From Caldimonas mangrovi (GTDB lineage Bacteria; Pseudomonadota; Gammaproteobacteria; Burkholderiales; Burkholderiaceae_C): a DNA stretch of 64,000 bases. The stretch is from positions 186,001 through 250,000 of the forward strand of contig NZ_JAMKFE010000007.1 in NCBI RefSeq assembly GCF_023721835.1. Direction: 5' to 3'. A program made the translations under genes and the position numbers. Positions 8,786 through 17,613 of this stretch are shown here, piece after piece (positions within the stretch are counted from its first letter, which is position 1; each line of letters starts with the position of its first letter). The notes beneath the pieces were generated by a model. The model saw only the letters and a program-made list of their open reading frames with translations, did not search any database and was not told where the DNA came from.

Positions 8786-9763
8786 ATGACCCTGCGCCTG
8801 CGCTTGTATGAACTGGCTGCGCGCCACCGGCTGGACGGCACTGCCCAACGCAGGCTGCGCGCATGGGCCGGCCTCGAGCAGGAGCCGCCCGGTGTGGGGC
8901 ATTGGTTGCCGCAAGGCGCCGCGGTGCTCGCGGCCGCACTGGCGGGCCTCGGCATCGTGTTCTGGGTCGCCGCCAACTGGGACGCGCTGGGCCGCGTCGG
9001 GCAGTTCGCGCTGCTGCAGTGTGTCGTGCTGGCCGGCTGTGCGGTCGCCTGGCGTTGGCCATCGGCACGCCATGCCGGCGCGCTGGCCGCGCTGCTAGGC
9101 ATCGGTGGCCTGTTCGCCTATTTCGGCCAGACCTACCAGACCGGTGCCGACCCGTGGCAGCTGTTCGCATTGTGGGCGACGCTCGCGCTGCCGCTATGCG
9201 TCGCACTGCGCAGCGACGTACTGTGGGCCCCCTGGGCGGTCGTGGCGGCAACGGGCATCTCGCTGTGGGTGCACGCTCATGCCGGCCACCGCTGGACCAT
9301 CGAGCCCGAAGCTCTGTCGGTACACGCAGCGGGCTGGGGCGCAGCCGCTGCGCTGGTGTTCGTGCTCGGCCCCGCACTGCGCCGCCACACCGGAGCGGGC
9401 ACCTGGTCGTGGCGCACGGCGTTGACGCTCTGCGTCGTGATGGTCAGCGCCACCGCATTGGGCGGCCTGTTCCATCGCGAGGTGGCGCCGCACTACCTGC
9501 TGGGCCTGGCGCTGCTGGCCGCCGCGGCCGGTGCGCTCGCCTGGCCCCGCAGCTTCGACCTCTACGGGCTCAGTGCGGTGGGGCTCGGCCTCAACACGCT
9601 GCTGGTCGCAGGCCTTGCCCGCTGGCTGTTCGACGACCATCGCGGCGACCCGATCGGGCCGCTGCTGTTGCTCGGTCTCGTCGCCGCCGCACTGCTGGCC
9701 GGCACGGTGACCGGCGTGCTGAAACTGGCGCGAGCCCGTGTCTCGCAGGGAGCCGCGGCATGA
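8786..9763 (+). CDS. DUF2157 membrane protein
   Basis: 325 residues; start ATG 8786 behind GAGGAGAACCC. A cytoplasmic N-terminal segment of about 40 residues is followed by about nine hydrophobic helices, with the DUF2157 hallmark GIVFWVAANWDALGRVGQF at the first helix pair and FAYFGQTYQTGADPWQLFALWATL further on. Function is unknown. Its stop codon overlaps the start of the next gene (ATGA), and pairing with a DUF4401/GDYXXLXY protein is the usual arrangement, which suggests the two proteins act together in the inner membrane. Confidence 0.88.
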   Translation: MTLRLRLYELAARHRLDGTAQRRLRAWAGLEQEPPGVGHWLPQGAAVLAAALAGLGIVFWVAANWDALGRVGQFALLQCVVLAGCAVAWRWPSARHAGALAALLGIGGLFAYFGQTYQTGADPWQLFALWATLALPLCVALRSDVLWAPWAVVAATGISLWVHAHAGHRWTIEPEALSVHAAGWGAAAALVFVLGPALRRHTGAGTWSWRTALTLCVVMVSATALGGLFHREVAPHYLLGLALLAAAAGALAWPRSFDLYGLSAVGLGLNTLLVAGLARWLFDDHRGDPIGPLLLLGLVAAALLAGTVTGVLKLARARVSQGAAA

Positions 9764-11373
9764 ACGACGCGATCCGATTCGAACGTGCGGCGCAGGCCGC
9801 GGTGGAGGCCGGCTTGCTGCCGGCCCAGGCACATCCCGCGGCGGACGACTCCCGCCCCTGGCCGGTGGTGCTGCTCACGGCACTCGGGGCCTGGCTGGCG
9901 GCGCTCCCGTTGCTCGGCGTGGTGGGCTTGCTGCTCGGCGACCTGATCAGCCGCGGCGTGGGGCCGTATTTCGTCGGCAGCCTGGTGCTGGCCGGCGCCT
10001 GCGTGACGTTGCGCTCTTCGTCACTGCCGCTGTTCTTCGAGCAGCTCGCCGTGCCGGCGCTGCTGGTCGGCGGCGGCAGCCTGGCCTTCGGCCTGTTCCG
10101 CGACCTGCCCGACCCGGCCGCGGCAGGCGTGCTGGCAGTGATCGCCCTCGCGGTCGCGATCGCGCTGCCGCGCGCCTGGTTGCGCGTGCTGCTGGGCGCT
10201 GCAGCCGCCGTGCTGCTCGTGTTCGCCCTCGGCCCGCGACGCTGGTACGACTTCGGCATCCAATGGCGGCATCACTACTGGTGGGCCTGGCACCTGGTGC
10301 TGACACTCGCGGCGGCAGGGCTGGGGCTGCAGCAGGCCATCGAAAGCGCCCGGCCGCGGCTGGCGGGGGCGCTCGAATCGCTGCTGGCAGGCTGGCTGCT
10401 CGCGACGCTGGCGGGCTTGGCGTGGTGGTCGGGCATGACCCTGCTCGCCGGCGCCAGCCTGGGTGCCGAGCTGGCGCGTGACCTCGGCAGCCAGGCGTCG
10501 GTGGCGTGGCGCGGCACGGTCCCGCAGGCGGGCTCGGTGCTGCTGGCCGTCGGTGCGGTAGTCTGGGGCGTGCGCCTGTGGCCCAGTTGCAGGCAGCCGT
10601 GGTGCGCCGGTCTGGCGGCCGTGCTGATCGCGCTCGCGTGGTTCATGCCGGCTCTGGGAGCCGCGCTGCTGGCGCTGGTGTGGGCGGCCACCACGCAGCG
10701 CTGGCGCCAGGCAGGGGCAGCCGGCGTGACCGCCGCGTGGGTCATCGGCAGCTTCTACTACCAGCTGCAATGGCCGCTCGCCATCAAGGCGGCCGTGCTG
10801 GCGACCGCCGGGGCGGCGCTCGGTCTGCTCGTCTGGTGGGCCCTGCGTGGGGGGCCACGCGATACAGCGGCCGCCGCGCCGACGCCGCCACGCGTCACCC
10901 TCGGTGTCGCGGCTGCCGCACTGGCAGTGCTGGTCGTGGCCAACTTCGGCATCTGGCAGAAGGAGCGGCTGGTATCGCAAGGCCGGCCCGTCTTCGTCGA
11001 GCTCGCGCCGGCGGATCCGCGCTCGCTGATGCAAGGCGACTACATGGCACTGAACTTCCGCCTGCCCAGCGCCGTGCAGGACTCGCTCGAGCCGGTCAAC
11101 AGCGCCCGCCGACCGCGCCTCGTCGCGCGCATCGATGCGCGCGGCGTTGCCACGCCGGTTCGCGTCGACGACGGCAGCGACCTCGCCACCGACGAGCTGC
11201 GCATCGAACTGACGCCGCGCCGCGGCCGCTGGGTGCTGGTCACCGATGCATGGTTCTTCGAGGAAGGCGAAGCCGCACGTTGGCAGCCGGCACGCTATGG
11301 GGAGTTCCGCGTGGCGCCCGACGGCAAGGCGCTGCTCGTGGGACTGCGCAGTGCCGAACTGCGGCCCTTGTGA
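9760..11373 (+). CDS. DUF4401 and GDYXXLXY fusion membrane protein
   Basis: 537 residues. The first 360 residues form a DUF4401-like multi-helix membrane domain (PWPVVLLTALGAWLAALP, then GDLISRGVGPYFVG). After a further helix (VTLGVAAAALAVLVVANF) comes a periplasmic-type domain containing LMQGDYMALNF, the GDYXXLXY signature. In many genomes these are two separate genes, so here they appear fused. Translation is coupled to the DUF2157 gene by a 4-bp overlap. Function unknown. Confidence 0.88.
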   Translation: MNDAIRFERAAQAAVEAGLLPAQAHPAADDSRPWPVVLLTALGAWLAALPLLGVVGLLLGDLISRGVGPYFVGSLVLAGACVTLRSSSLPLFFEQLAVPALLVGGGSLAFGLFRDLPDPAAAGVLAVIALAVAIALPRAWLRVLLGAAAAVLLVFALGPRRWYDFGIQWRHHYWWAWHLVLTLAAAGLGLQQAIESARPRLAGALESLLAGWLLATLAGLAWWSGMTLLAGASLGAELARDLGSQASVAWRGTVPQAGSVLLAVGAVVWGVRLWPSCRQPWCAGLAAVLIALAWFMPALGAALLALVWAATTQRWRQAGAAGVTAAWVIGSFYYQLQWPLAIKAAVLATAGAALGLLVWWALRGGPRDTAAAAPTPPRVTLGVAAAALAVLVVANFGIWQKERLVSQGRPVFVELAPADPRSLMQGDYMALNFRLPSAVQDSLEPVNSARRPRLVARIDARGVATPVRVDDGSDLATDELRIELTPRRGRWVLVTDAWFFEEGEAARWQPARYGEFRVAPDGKALLVGLRSAELRPL

Positions 11374-11435
11374 CCGGCCGCTGCACGCGCACTCCTAGAA
11401 TCCGCGCAGCCACTGCCCCCTTTGCGAACCGCCCG

Positions 11436-12389
11436 ATGCCGGACCCCTTGCGCCACGCCACACTGCGCCAGCTGCAGATCTTCCTGCTCGCAGCCGAGCA
11501 CGGCAGCTTCATGCGTGCGGCCGAGCTGCTGCATCTGACGCAGCCGGCGGTCTCGATGCAGATGTCGCAGCTGGCGGAATCGATCGGCATGGCCTTGTTC
11601 GAGAAGCGCGGTCGCCACCTGGTGCTGACGCAGGCCGGCGAAGCGCTGGTGCCCTACGTGCGTCGTATCGGTGACACGCTGCGCGACGCCGGCGATGCGC
11701 TCGACGCGTTGCAGGGGCTGCGGCACGGCCGGCTGCGCCTGGCACTCGTCACGACGACGCGCTACTTCGCGCCGCGGCTGGTGGCTCAGTTCCATGCCCG
11801 TCATCCCGAGATCGAACTCGAAGTGGCGATCGAAGACCGTGAGCGGGTGATCGCTCTGCTCGAAAGCCACCACGCCGACCTGGCCATCATGGGCCGTCCG
11901 CCGAGCCATCTGCCGGTGACCTTCGAGGCCTTCGCGAAGCACCCGCACGGCATCATCGCGGCCCCGAGCCACCCGCTCGCCGGCCGCAAGCGGGTCTCGC
12001 CGCAGAACCTCGCACGCGAGTCGTTCATCGCCCGCGAAACCGGCTCCGGCACCCGGCACGCGATGGACAGCTACTTTGCCGAGCACGGCCTGAACCCGCC
12101 GCTGGTGCAGGAGATGCACAGCAACGAATCGATCAAGCAGGCGGTGATGGCCGGCATGGGGCTCGCATTCATTTCCCTGCACACGGTGAACCTGGAACAC
12201 CAGACCGGCCACCTCGCGCTGCTCGACGCGAAGGGCCTGCCGGTGGTGCGCGAGTGGTACGTGATTCACCTGGCGACCAAGCCGCTGAGCCCGGCTGCCG
12301 GCGCCTTCAAGCAGTTCATGCATTCGGAGGCGAGTGCCTACATGAAAACCTTGCTGCCCAAAGGGAGCCCCAGGAGGCTGGGCGGCTGA
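11436..12389 (+). CDS. LysR-type transcriptional regulator
   Basis: 317 residues: N-terminal winged HTH (LRQLQIFLLAAEHGSFMRAAELLHLTQPAVSMQMSQLAE) and a C-terminal effector-binding domain (RLRLALVTTTRYFAPRLVAQF onward), resembling CbbR-type LysR proteins, though no Calvin-cycle gene is near. The last residues (KGSPRRLGG) and the stop codon lie inside the start of a repeat element (12372-12657), so the natural C-terminus may have been replaced by the repeat. Its target is unknown; the convergent neighbour is kamA. Confidence 0.88.
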   Translation: MPDPLRHATLRQLQIFLLAAEHGSFMRAAELLHLTQPAVSMQMSQLAESIGMALFEKRGRHLVLTQAGEALVPYVRRIGDTLRDAGDALDALQGLRHGRLRLALVTTTRYFAPRLVAQFHARHPEIELEVAIEDRERVIALLESHHADLAIMGRPPSHLPVTFEAFAKHPHGIIAAPSHPLAGRKRVSPQNLARESFIARETGSGTRHAMDSYFAEHGLNPPLVQEMHSNESIKQAVMAGMGLAFISLHTVNLEHQTGHLALLDAKGLPVVREWYVIHLATKPLSPAAGAFKQFMHSEASAYMKTLLPKGSPRRLGG

Positions 12390-12657
12390 GAGTCGCCGTC
12401 CGTTTCGTGGCCATGGCTGCGAACGACCTTCCCTATGAGCCGCAGCAGATGCTGCTGCTGGCCGAGGCGATCCAAGACGGATCACTCCATACGGCGGCGG
12501 TGGAGCCCTCGTCAGACTGACTGGAGCCTCCCTCGTGGAGGGAGGCTGGAGGGTGCGGTCCAACGAGCTGGAGCTCTCTCGCGGAGGGGGCTCGGGGGAG
12601 CCGTGCGTAAAGCCGCAGGCTAGGAGACTGGGCGGCAGCTGCCGCTCAGTCTCCTAG
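12372..12657 (+). repeat. repeat element copy 1 with transposase-start remnant and terminal hairpin
   Basis: The left part matches 29691-29800: both contain GGCTGAGAGT, then an ATGGCCATGGC start and a reading frame beginning M-A-A-N, with QQMLLLAEAIQD shared. The right part (12573-12657) matches 29984-30068 at about three quarters of positions. The right end is a long hairpin, CTAGGAGACTG pairing with CAGTCTCCTAG around a GC core (12620-12657). The left end AGGAGGCTGGGCGGCTG (12372) is an imperfect inverted match to this right end, so the element has terminal inverted repeats. QQMLLLAEAIQDWLP-type wording resembles the N-terminus of IS1182-family transposases; I infer an internally deleted, non-autonomous derivative. 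It also overlaps the stop codons of lysR and kamA. Confidence 0.6.
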
Positions 12658-14129
12658 ACGCTGTGCAGCGCCCGCTGCGGCGCAGCGACCTCGTCGTTGC
12701 CCGCGGCGTCGAAGCGCCGGTAGCGGGCGCCTGCCGGTTGCCGGCCGTCGTAGACGATGCGGTCCTCGTAGTCGGACAGCCACAGCGCGTGCGGGTTGCG
12801 CCGCGCGATGACGAGATCGCCCTGGCTGTCGGCCGAGAACGGCGAACGGTGCACCTTCATCACGACCAGGCCGTCGCCGAACACGCCGCCGATGTCGGCC
12901 GTGCAAGTCGCGTCGTCGCCCGGACCGTCGATCACCGAGACCACCTCGAGCTTGCCCCATTCGGTGGACATGGCAAAGCGTGAACGCGCGGTGTCCGACA
13001 AGCCCTTCTGCGCCTCGTTGTGCAGCCGCCAGGCCTGCTCGACCGGCAGCGCGAACGCGGTGTGGCCTTCGATCTCGCGGCACTGGAACAGGTACTTCGG
13101 CCGGATGTTGAGGCGCCGCAGCTCTTCCTGCAGCAGGCGCAGGCTCGGCGCGTCGTCGTTGACTCGCGCGATGACCGGCGTCTGATTCTCCAGGCTCACG
13201 AAGCCGAACTGCTGCACCTGGTCCAGAGCGCTGCGCACGCCCGGCAACCACTGGTGGTAGCCCTGCTCGTTCTTCACGTAGTTGTTGTGCTCGTCGCGCA
13301 CCAGCATCTCGTCCGGGTGCGTGAAGTGCACGACGATGTTGACGTGCACGTCCGGGTGGCGGGCATGGAACACGCGCAGCATGTGCGCGAAGTTCTCGTC
13401 GAAACGCTGCGGCCGGAACGCCATCTCCTTGGTGCCGATGCGCACCAGGTGCACGCCCGCTTCGGCCGCGGCCGCCATGTAGCGGTACAGGTTCTTGTTG
13501 GACAACACCATCGGATCACCGCCCGACAGCAGCACCTCGCGAATCGGGTAGCGGCGGGCACCGCTGTCGGCATCCACGCCGCCATGGGCCGCCAGCGTGG
13601 TGTTGTAGCCGACGATGTAGGTCTTCAGGTCGTCGGCCTTGATGAGCCCCTTGCCGGTAGAGCCGTTGAAGATGTCGAGCCGGTAGCAGTAGCGACAGTG
13701 GGCCGAGCAGGCCAGCGCGGTGTAGCCGAGCACGATCTCGTCGTACTTGTGCAGGATCTTGCCCTTCAGGCTCTCGGGGCTGTAGCGGATCTGGTTCGAC
13801 GGGTCCTTCTCGCCGCTCATGTCGTCGGCTTCGGCCAGGATCGGCACCACCAGGGCTTCGAGGGGCCGGCTCGGCGGCATCGCCGGCACCAGCACGTCGC
13901 CCCCCGGGCCGCGGAACTCCTGCCCCTTCACGAGCGCCATGTAGTACGGGTTGATGCCGAACATCATGCGCTGGTCCACCCCCCGTTCGCGCATCTGCTC
14001 GATCTGGCCGGGCGGGTAGAACGCCTGGAGCAAGGGCACCACGTTGTTGTTGTTGAAGCGCCCGCGTGCGGGCTTTACGTTCTGCACGGGGGTGTCGGGC
14101 AGATCGATCTCTTGCGGGTCGGTGGTCAT
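12654..14129 (-). CDS. KamA-family radical SAM enzyme (lysine 2,3-aminomutase-like)
   Basis: 491 residues. The radical SAM cluster motif is CSAHCRYC (Cys141, Cys145, Cys148), then LLSGGDPMVL, a PLP/SAM-region hallmark of KamA proteins, and VHFTHPDE. Lysine 2,3-aminomutases move the alpha-amino group of lysine to the beta carbon using SAM, PLP and a 4Fe-4S cluster. The Cx3Cx2C motif here reads CSAHCRYC, unlike the CTVYCRHC of classical enzymes, so the substrate is uncertain. It has an Asn-rich N-terminus (RFNNNNVV). The stop codon lies in the hairpin of the repeat element. The 250 bp upstream are AT-richer than the surroundings and presumably hold the promoter. Confidence 0.85.
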   Translation of the reverse strand: MTTDPQEIDLPDTPVQNVKPARGRFNNNNVVPLLQAFYPPGQIEQMRERGVDQRMMFGINPYYMALVKGQEFRGPGGDVLVPAMPPSRPLEALVVPILAEADDMSGEKDPSNQIRYSPESLKGKILHKYDEIVLGYTALACSAHCRYCYRLDIFNGSTGKGLIKADDLKTYIVGYNTTLAAHGGVDADSGARRYPIREVLLSGGDPMVLSNKNLYRYMAAAAEAGVHLVRIGTKEMAFRPQRFDENFAHMLRVFHARHPDVHVNIVVHFTHPDEMLVRDEHNNYVKNEQGYHQWLPGVRSALDQVQQFGFVSLENQTPVIARVNDDAPSLRLLQEELRRLNIRPKYLFQCREIEGHTAFALPVEQAWRLHNEAQKGLSDTARSRFAMSTEWGKLEVVSVIDGPGDDATCTADIGGVFGDGLVVMKVHRSPFSADSQGDLVIARRNPHALWLSDYEDRIVYDGRQPAGARYRRFDAAGNDEVAAPQRALHSV

Positions 14130-14376
14130 CGGGCGGTCCTCCTGAGTCGGATAGAGAGTTCAGATGCGGAAATCAGGGGTGCAGTCTATTGGATGATTTC
14201 TTATGTTTTCCAATGTTGAGTTCAGTGTTTCTTATGAATAGACCACTACATTGCCATGCACGTTTCTTGTGCAACTGACCCCGCGGCCTCCTACAGCCCT
14301 GTCATCGGTACGCCGACAGGCGACCGAACACGCCGCGCTAAGGTGTGCTTGATCCGTTGCCACGAAAGGACACACG

Positions 14377-14775
14377 ATGAACACCCGAACGCTGTCGGTG
14401 CCGCTGCATTTGCGAGTGCTGCTGGGTACCTTCCTGCTGGCCGCCGGCGCAGCCGCCCTCGCGACGGATGCGCGTCCGGGGGCCGGCGCAAGCGAGCAGG
14501 CGTCATGCGCCCGCCACACGTCGGCAGAGGATCGCAAGACCTGCCTGCGCGAAGCGGGGGCGGCGAAGGCCGAAGCCCGCCGTGGCGAGTTGCGCGTGCC
14601 TGGCGCCGACTATGAGCACAACAGCATGCAACGCTGCCAGGCGCTGCCCGCGGACGATCAGGAAGCCTGCCGCGCCCGTGTGCGCGGCGAGGGCACCTCG
14701 AGCGGCAGCGTCGAAGGGGGCGGCATTTACCGCGAAACGCGAGAGATCGTGCCTGCCCCGGCCCCACCTCCGTGA
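14377..14775 (+). CDS. small secreted protein of unknown function
   Basis: 132 residues with an N-terminal signal peptide (LRVLLGTFLLAAGAAALA, cleavage after ALA likely). The mature part has two Cys pairs in similar contexts (SCARHTSAEDRKTCLREAG and RCQALPADDQEACRARVRG), suggesting a duplicated small disulfide motif, and ends in a Pro-rich tail. AAAGGACACACG precedes the ATG. Similar short periplasmic proteins are common in Burkholderiales, but I know no function. It converges on the nadM gene. Confidence 0.7.
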   Translation: MNTRTLSVPLHLRVLLGTFLLAAGAAALATDARPGAGASEQASCARHTSAEDRKTCLREAGAAKAEARRGELRVPGADYEHNSMQRCQALPADDQEACRARVRGEGTSSGSVEGGGIYRETREIVPAPAPPP

Positions 14776-14809
14776 GACCACGCGCGATACCGGTCTTCGG
14801 CGCGCGTGT

Positions 14810-15901
14810 TCAGGTGTGCGGCTCCTCGGTCAAGCCGAGGAAGTGATCGAGCATGTGGAAGTGGTCGTCAAGGAACTGGTCTTCGAACGCCGTCAACTCG
14901 TCGACCGGTACCCACAGGGCCTGCGCCGCATCGTCGCCGCCTTGCACCTCGGGCAGCTCCCGCTCGCCGAGTTCGAAGTAATGCGCGTGCGTGATCGTCC
15001 TGCCGCGCTGGCTGCGATCCGGGTGGTCGAACACGGCGGTGGCCTTCAGGCACTGGCGCATCGTCGTGTCGAGCAGCGCAAGGCCGGTCTCCTCCTGGAG
15101 CTCGCGCAAGGCTGACTGATACGCCGTCTCCCGTTGCTCGATGAAACCACCCGGGACCGCCAGCAGCCCCTTGCCGGGGGCCTGCCCTCGACGCACCAGC
15201 AGCACCCGGCCGGAGCAGGCCACCACACTGTCGACGGTGACGAACACCGGCGGGTATGGCGCGGCTGACCAGCTCTGCTTGTAGTGCCTCAGCAGCCGCC
15301 ATTCCTCGGCCAGTTCCTCGTGATGCGGCAACGCCGACCAAGCTCGCAGGAAGGCCGTGGTGCTCGGCGGCAGGTGTTCCACCAGCGCGGCGAGCGCGGC
15401 CTCGCGGTCGTCGGCTCCCGCACCGAACCACGCATCACGAACCGCCGTGGCGTCGACCGCAGCCACGCGCTCGACCGGCGTCAGGCGCCACCCGGGAAAG
15501 CCGTGCAGGTATTCGCTGGTGGCGTCCTTGAAGTGGCCGACCAGCGTGACGTGCGCATGCGACGGCATGCCTTCGCCGGCCAGGAGGCGGCTCACGCCAT
15601 CGCGCACGGCAGTCACCCATCGGGTCTCGTCGTAGTAGTCGCGCACCGGCAGGAAACGCACACGGCTGCGCTCGTCCTCGGACAGCGCCAGGCGCACCAT
15701 CTCTGCGCGCTCCTGCCATGTGAACGGGTTCTTCGGCGTGCGCGCCTGGTGGGCCGAGCCCAGCACCACGACGCAGCGCGGCGCCAACGCCAGCGCCTGC
15801 CGCAGCAGCGCAAGGTGGCCGCGATGAAAAGGCTGGAAGCGGCCGATGTAGACCGCGACATCGGCCCGCTGCGGAAGTGGTTCGCTGTGGGGCATGGTCA
15901 T
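14810..15901 (-). CDS. nadM: bifunctional NMN adenylyltransferase / Nudix hydrolase
   Basis: About 363 residues. N-terminal nucleotidyltransferase fold with YIGRFQPFHRGHL (HxGH at the active site) and a C-terminal Nudix domain with the full box GGFIEQRETAYQSALRELQEETGL. NadM-type enzymes make NAD from NMN and ATP; the Nudix domain of this fusion hydrolyses ADP-ribose or related compounds. Two starts are possible, MTMPHS at 15901 or MPHS at 15895; the first directly follows the stop of nadE. It is the last gene of the NAD-salvage operon. Confidence 0.92.
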   Translation of the reverse strand: MTMPHSEPLPQRADVAVYIGRFQPFHRGHLALLRQALALAPRCVVVLGSAHQARTPKNPFTWQERAEMVRLALSEDERSRVRFLPVRDYYDETRWVTAVRDGVSRLLAGEGMPSHAHVTLVGHFKDATSEYLHGFPGWRLTPVERVAAVDATAVRDAWFGAGADDREAALAALVEHLPPSTTAFLRAWSALPHHEELAEEWRLLRHYKQSWSAAPYPPVFVTVDSVVACSGRVLLVRRGQAPGKGLLAVPGGFIEQRETAYQSALRELQEETGLALLDTTMRQCLKATAVFDHPDRSQRGRTITHAHYFELGERELPEVQGGDDAAQALWVPVDELTAFEDQFLDDHFHMLDHFLGLTEEPHT

Positions 15902-15902
15902 C

Positions 15903-17603
15903 TCAGGCAGGGTGAGCCGCAATCGGCATCTGCCGGCCGGTGCCGAAGGCCCGTGAGCGCACGCGCAGGATGGGCGGCGCCTGCCGCCGCTTGTACTCGT
16001 TGCGCGCAATCATCCGACGCACGCGCTCGACCAGCGCCCGTCCGTCCTCGGCACGCGTCAGCTGTTGCACGAAGCGTGCGGCCTGTGCATGTTCCCAGGG
16101 CGCCAGCCGTTCGCCTTCGATCAGCACCTTCAGCACCTCGTCGAGCACCGGGTAAGGCGGCAGGCTGTCGGTGTCTTTCTGCCCCGGCGCCAGCTCGGCC
16201 GACGGTTCCTTGTCGAGAATGGCATGCGGAATGAGCTCGCGCCCGGCGGATTCGTTCAGGTGGCGCGACAACGCGAACACCTCGGTCTTGTAGAGGTCGC
16301 CGATCAAGCCGAGCCCGCCGTTGGTGTCACCGTACAAGGTGCAGTAGCCGACCGAAATCTCCGACTTGTTGCCGGTGGTCAGCAGCAGATGGCCGTAGCT
16401 GTTGGAGAACTCCATCAGCACGGTGCCCCGCACGCGGGCCTGCAGGTTCTCGAGTGCCAGGCCTTGCAGCGGCTGGCCGAAGCTGGCCTCGAACTGCGCG
16501 GCGAATGCGGCCACCGCGTCGGCAATGGGGTGCGTGTGCAATTCGATGCCGAGGTTGCGGCACAAGCTGACCGAATCGTCCACCGAGCCGGCCGACGAAT
16601 AGCGCGATGGCATCGTCACGGCCACCACGTTGCCGGCCCCGAGCGCCTCGACGGCCAGTACCAGCGTCAGTGCGCTGTCGATGCCGCCCGACGAGCCGAC
16701 CACCGCCTGCCGGAAGCCGCAGCGGCGTGCATAGTCACGCAGCCCCAGCACGATCTGGGCGCGGTAGAACGCCATGGTCGACAGCCCCTCGGCGCTGACG
16801 CGCGACAGCTCGTCGCCGCCGGCGCTGCGGAAGCGCCCGTCAGCGAAACCCAGCGTGGTCACGTCTTCGACGAAGCGCTGTGCCTCATAGACGACGCCCT
16901 CGTCCGGCTGCACCGCGAACGACGCACCGTCGTAGACGACCTGGTCGTGGCCGCCGATCTGGTTGGCATAGAGGATCGGCAGGCGGTGCCGGCGGCTGGC
17001 AGACGCGAAGACGCTGTGCCGCTGCTCGCGCTTGCCGATGTTGGACGGGCTCGCGTTGATCGACACCACGAGGTCGGGCGCCGCGTCGCGCATGCGCTCG
17101 AACGGGTTGACGAGGTAGTCGGCGCCTTCGTCGTTCCAGCCGTCCTCGCAGATCATGAAACCGACCTGTGTCGGGCCGATGCGCAGCACCTTGGCAACGT
17201 CCGGGCCGGGCTCGAAGTGGCGCCGCTCGTCGAAGATGTTGTAGGTGGGCAGCAGTTGCTTGGCATAGCGCAGCACCACCTCGCCCGCCTTCAGCACGAG
17301 CAGCGTGTTGTACAGCTTCTTGCCGGGGCCGCTCTTGGGCTCGGGCAGGCCGAAGGCCCAGTGCAAACCGCGCAACTGGCGCGAGGCCTGCTGCAGCGAC
17401 TCCAGCCCGCGGGCGACGCGTTCCATGAAGTGCGGCTCGTCGAGCAGGTCGGCCGGGTAGTAGCCGGTCAGCGACAGTTCGGAGTACACCACCAGCTCGG
17501 CACCGGCGCACCATGCCTTCTGGGCGGCCGCGACCATTTTCTCGACGTTGCCCTCGATGTCGCCGATCGTGTAGTTGAGCTGCGCGACGGTGATCTTCAG
17601 CAT
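15903..17603 (-). CDS. nadE: glutamine-hydrolysing NAD+ synthase
   Basis: 566 residues in two domains. The N-terminal nitrilase-type glutaminase has its catalytic Cys in MICEDGWNDE (about residue 150) with Glu in YSELSLTGYYP and a Lys in the GKKLYNT region. The C-terminal ammonia-dependent synthetase has the PP-loop SSGGIDSALTL (about 290) and GNKSEISVGYCTLYGD. It converts deamido-NAD to NAD with ATP and glutamine. It ends one base before the likely nadM start and begins 10 bp after pncB, so it sits inside a tight operon. Confidence 0.95.
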   Translation of the reverse strand: MLKITVAQLNYTIGDIEGNVEKMVAAAQKAWCAGAELVVYSELSLTGYYPADLLDEPHFMERVARGLESLQQASRQLRGLHWAFGLPEPKSGPGKKLYNTLLVLKAGEVVLRYAKQLLPTYNIFDERRHFEPGPDVAKVLRIGPTQVGFMICEDGWNDEGADYLVNPFERMRDAAPDLVVSINASPSNIGKREQRHSVFASASRRHRLPILYANQIGGHDQVVYDGASFAVQPDEGVVYEAQRFVEDVTTLGFADGRFRSAGGDELSRVSAEGLSTMAFYRAQIVLGLRDYARRCGFRQAVVGSSGGIDSALTLVLAVEALGAGNVVAVTMPSRYSSAGSVDDSVSLCRNLGIELHTHPIADAVAAFAAQFEASFGQPLQGLALENLQARVRGTVLMEFSNSYGHLLLTTGNKSEISVGYCTLYGDTNGGLGLIGDLYKTEVFALSRHLNESAGRELIPHAILDKEPSAELAPGQKDTDSLPPYPVLDEVLKVLIEGERLAPWEHAQAARFVQQLTRAEDGRALVERVRRMIARNEYKRRQAPPILRVRSRAFGTGRQMPIAAHPA

Positions 17604-17613
17604 GGCCGGCTCC

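Noticed and set aside
9338-9832. minus-strand frames opposite the DUF2157/DUF4401 genes
   Set aside because: Arg/Pro/Ala-rich shadows of membrane-protein genes, with no independent start signals.
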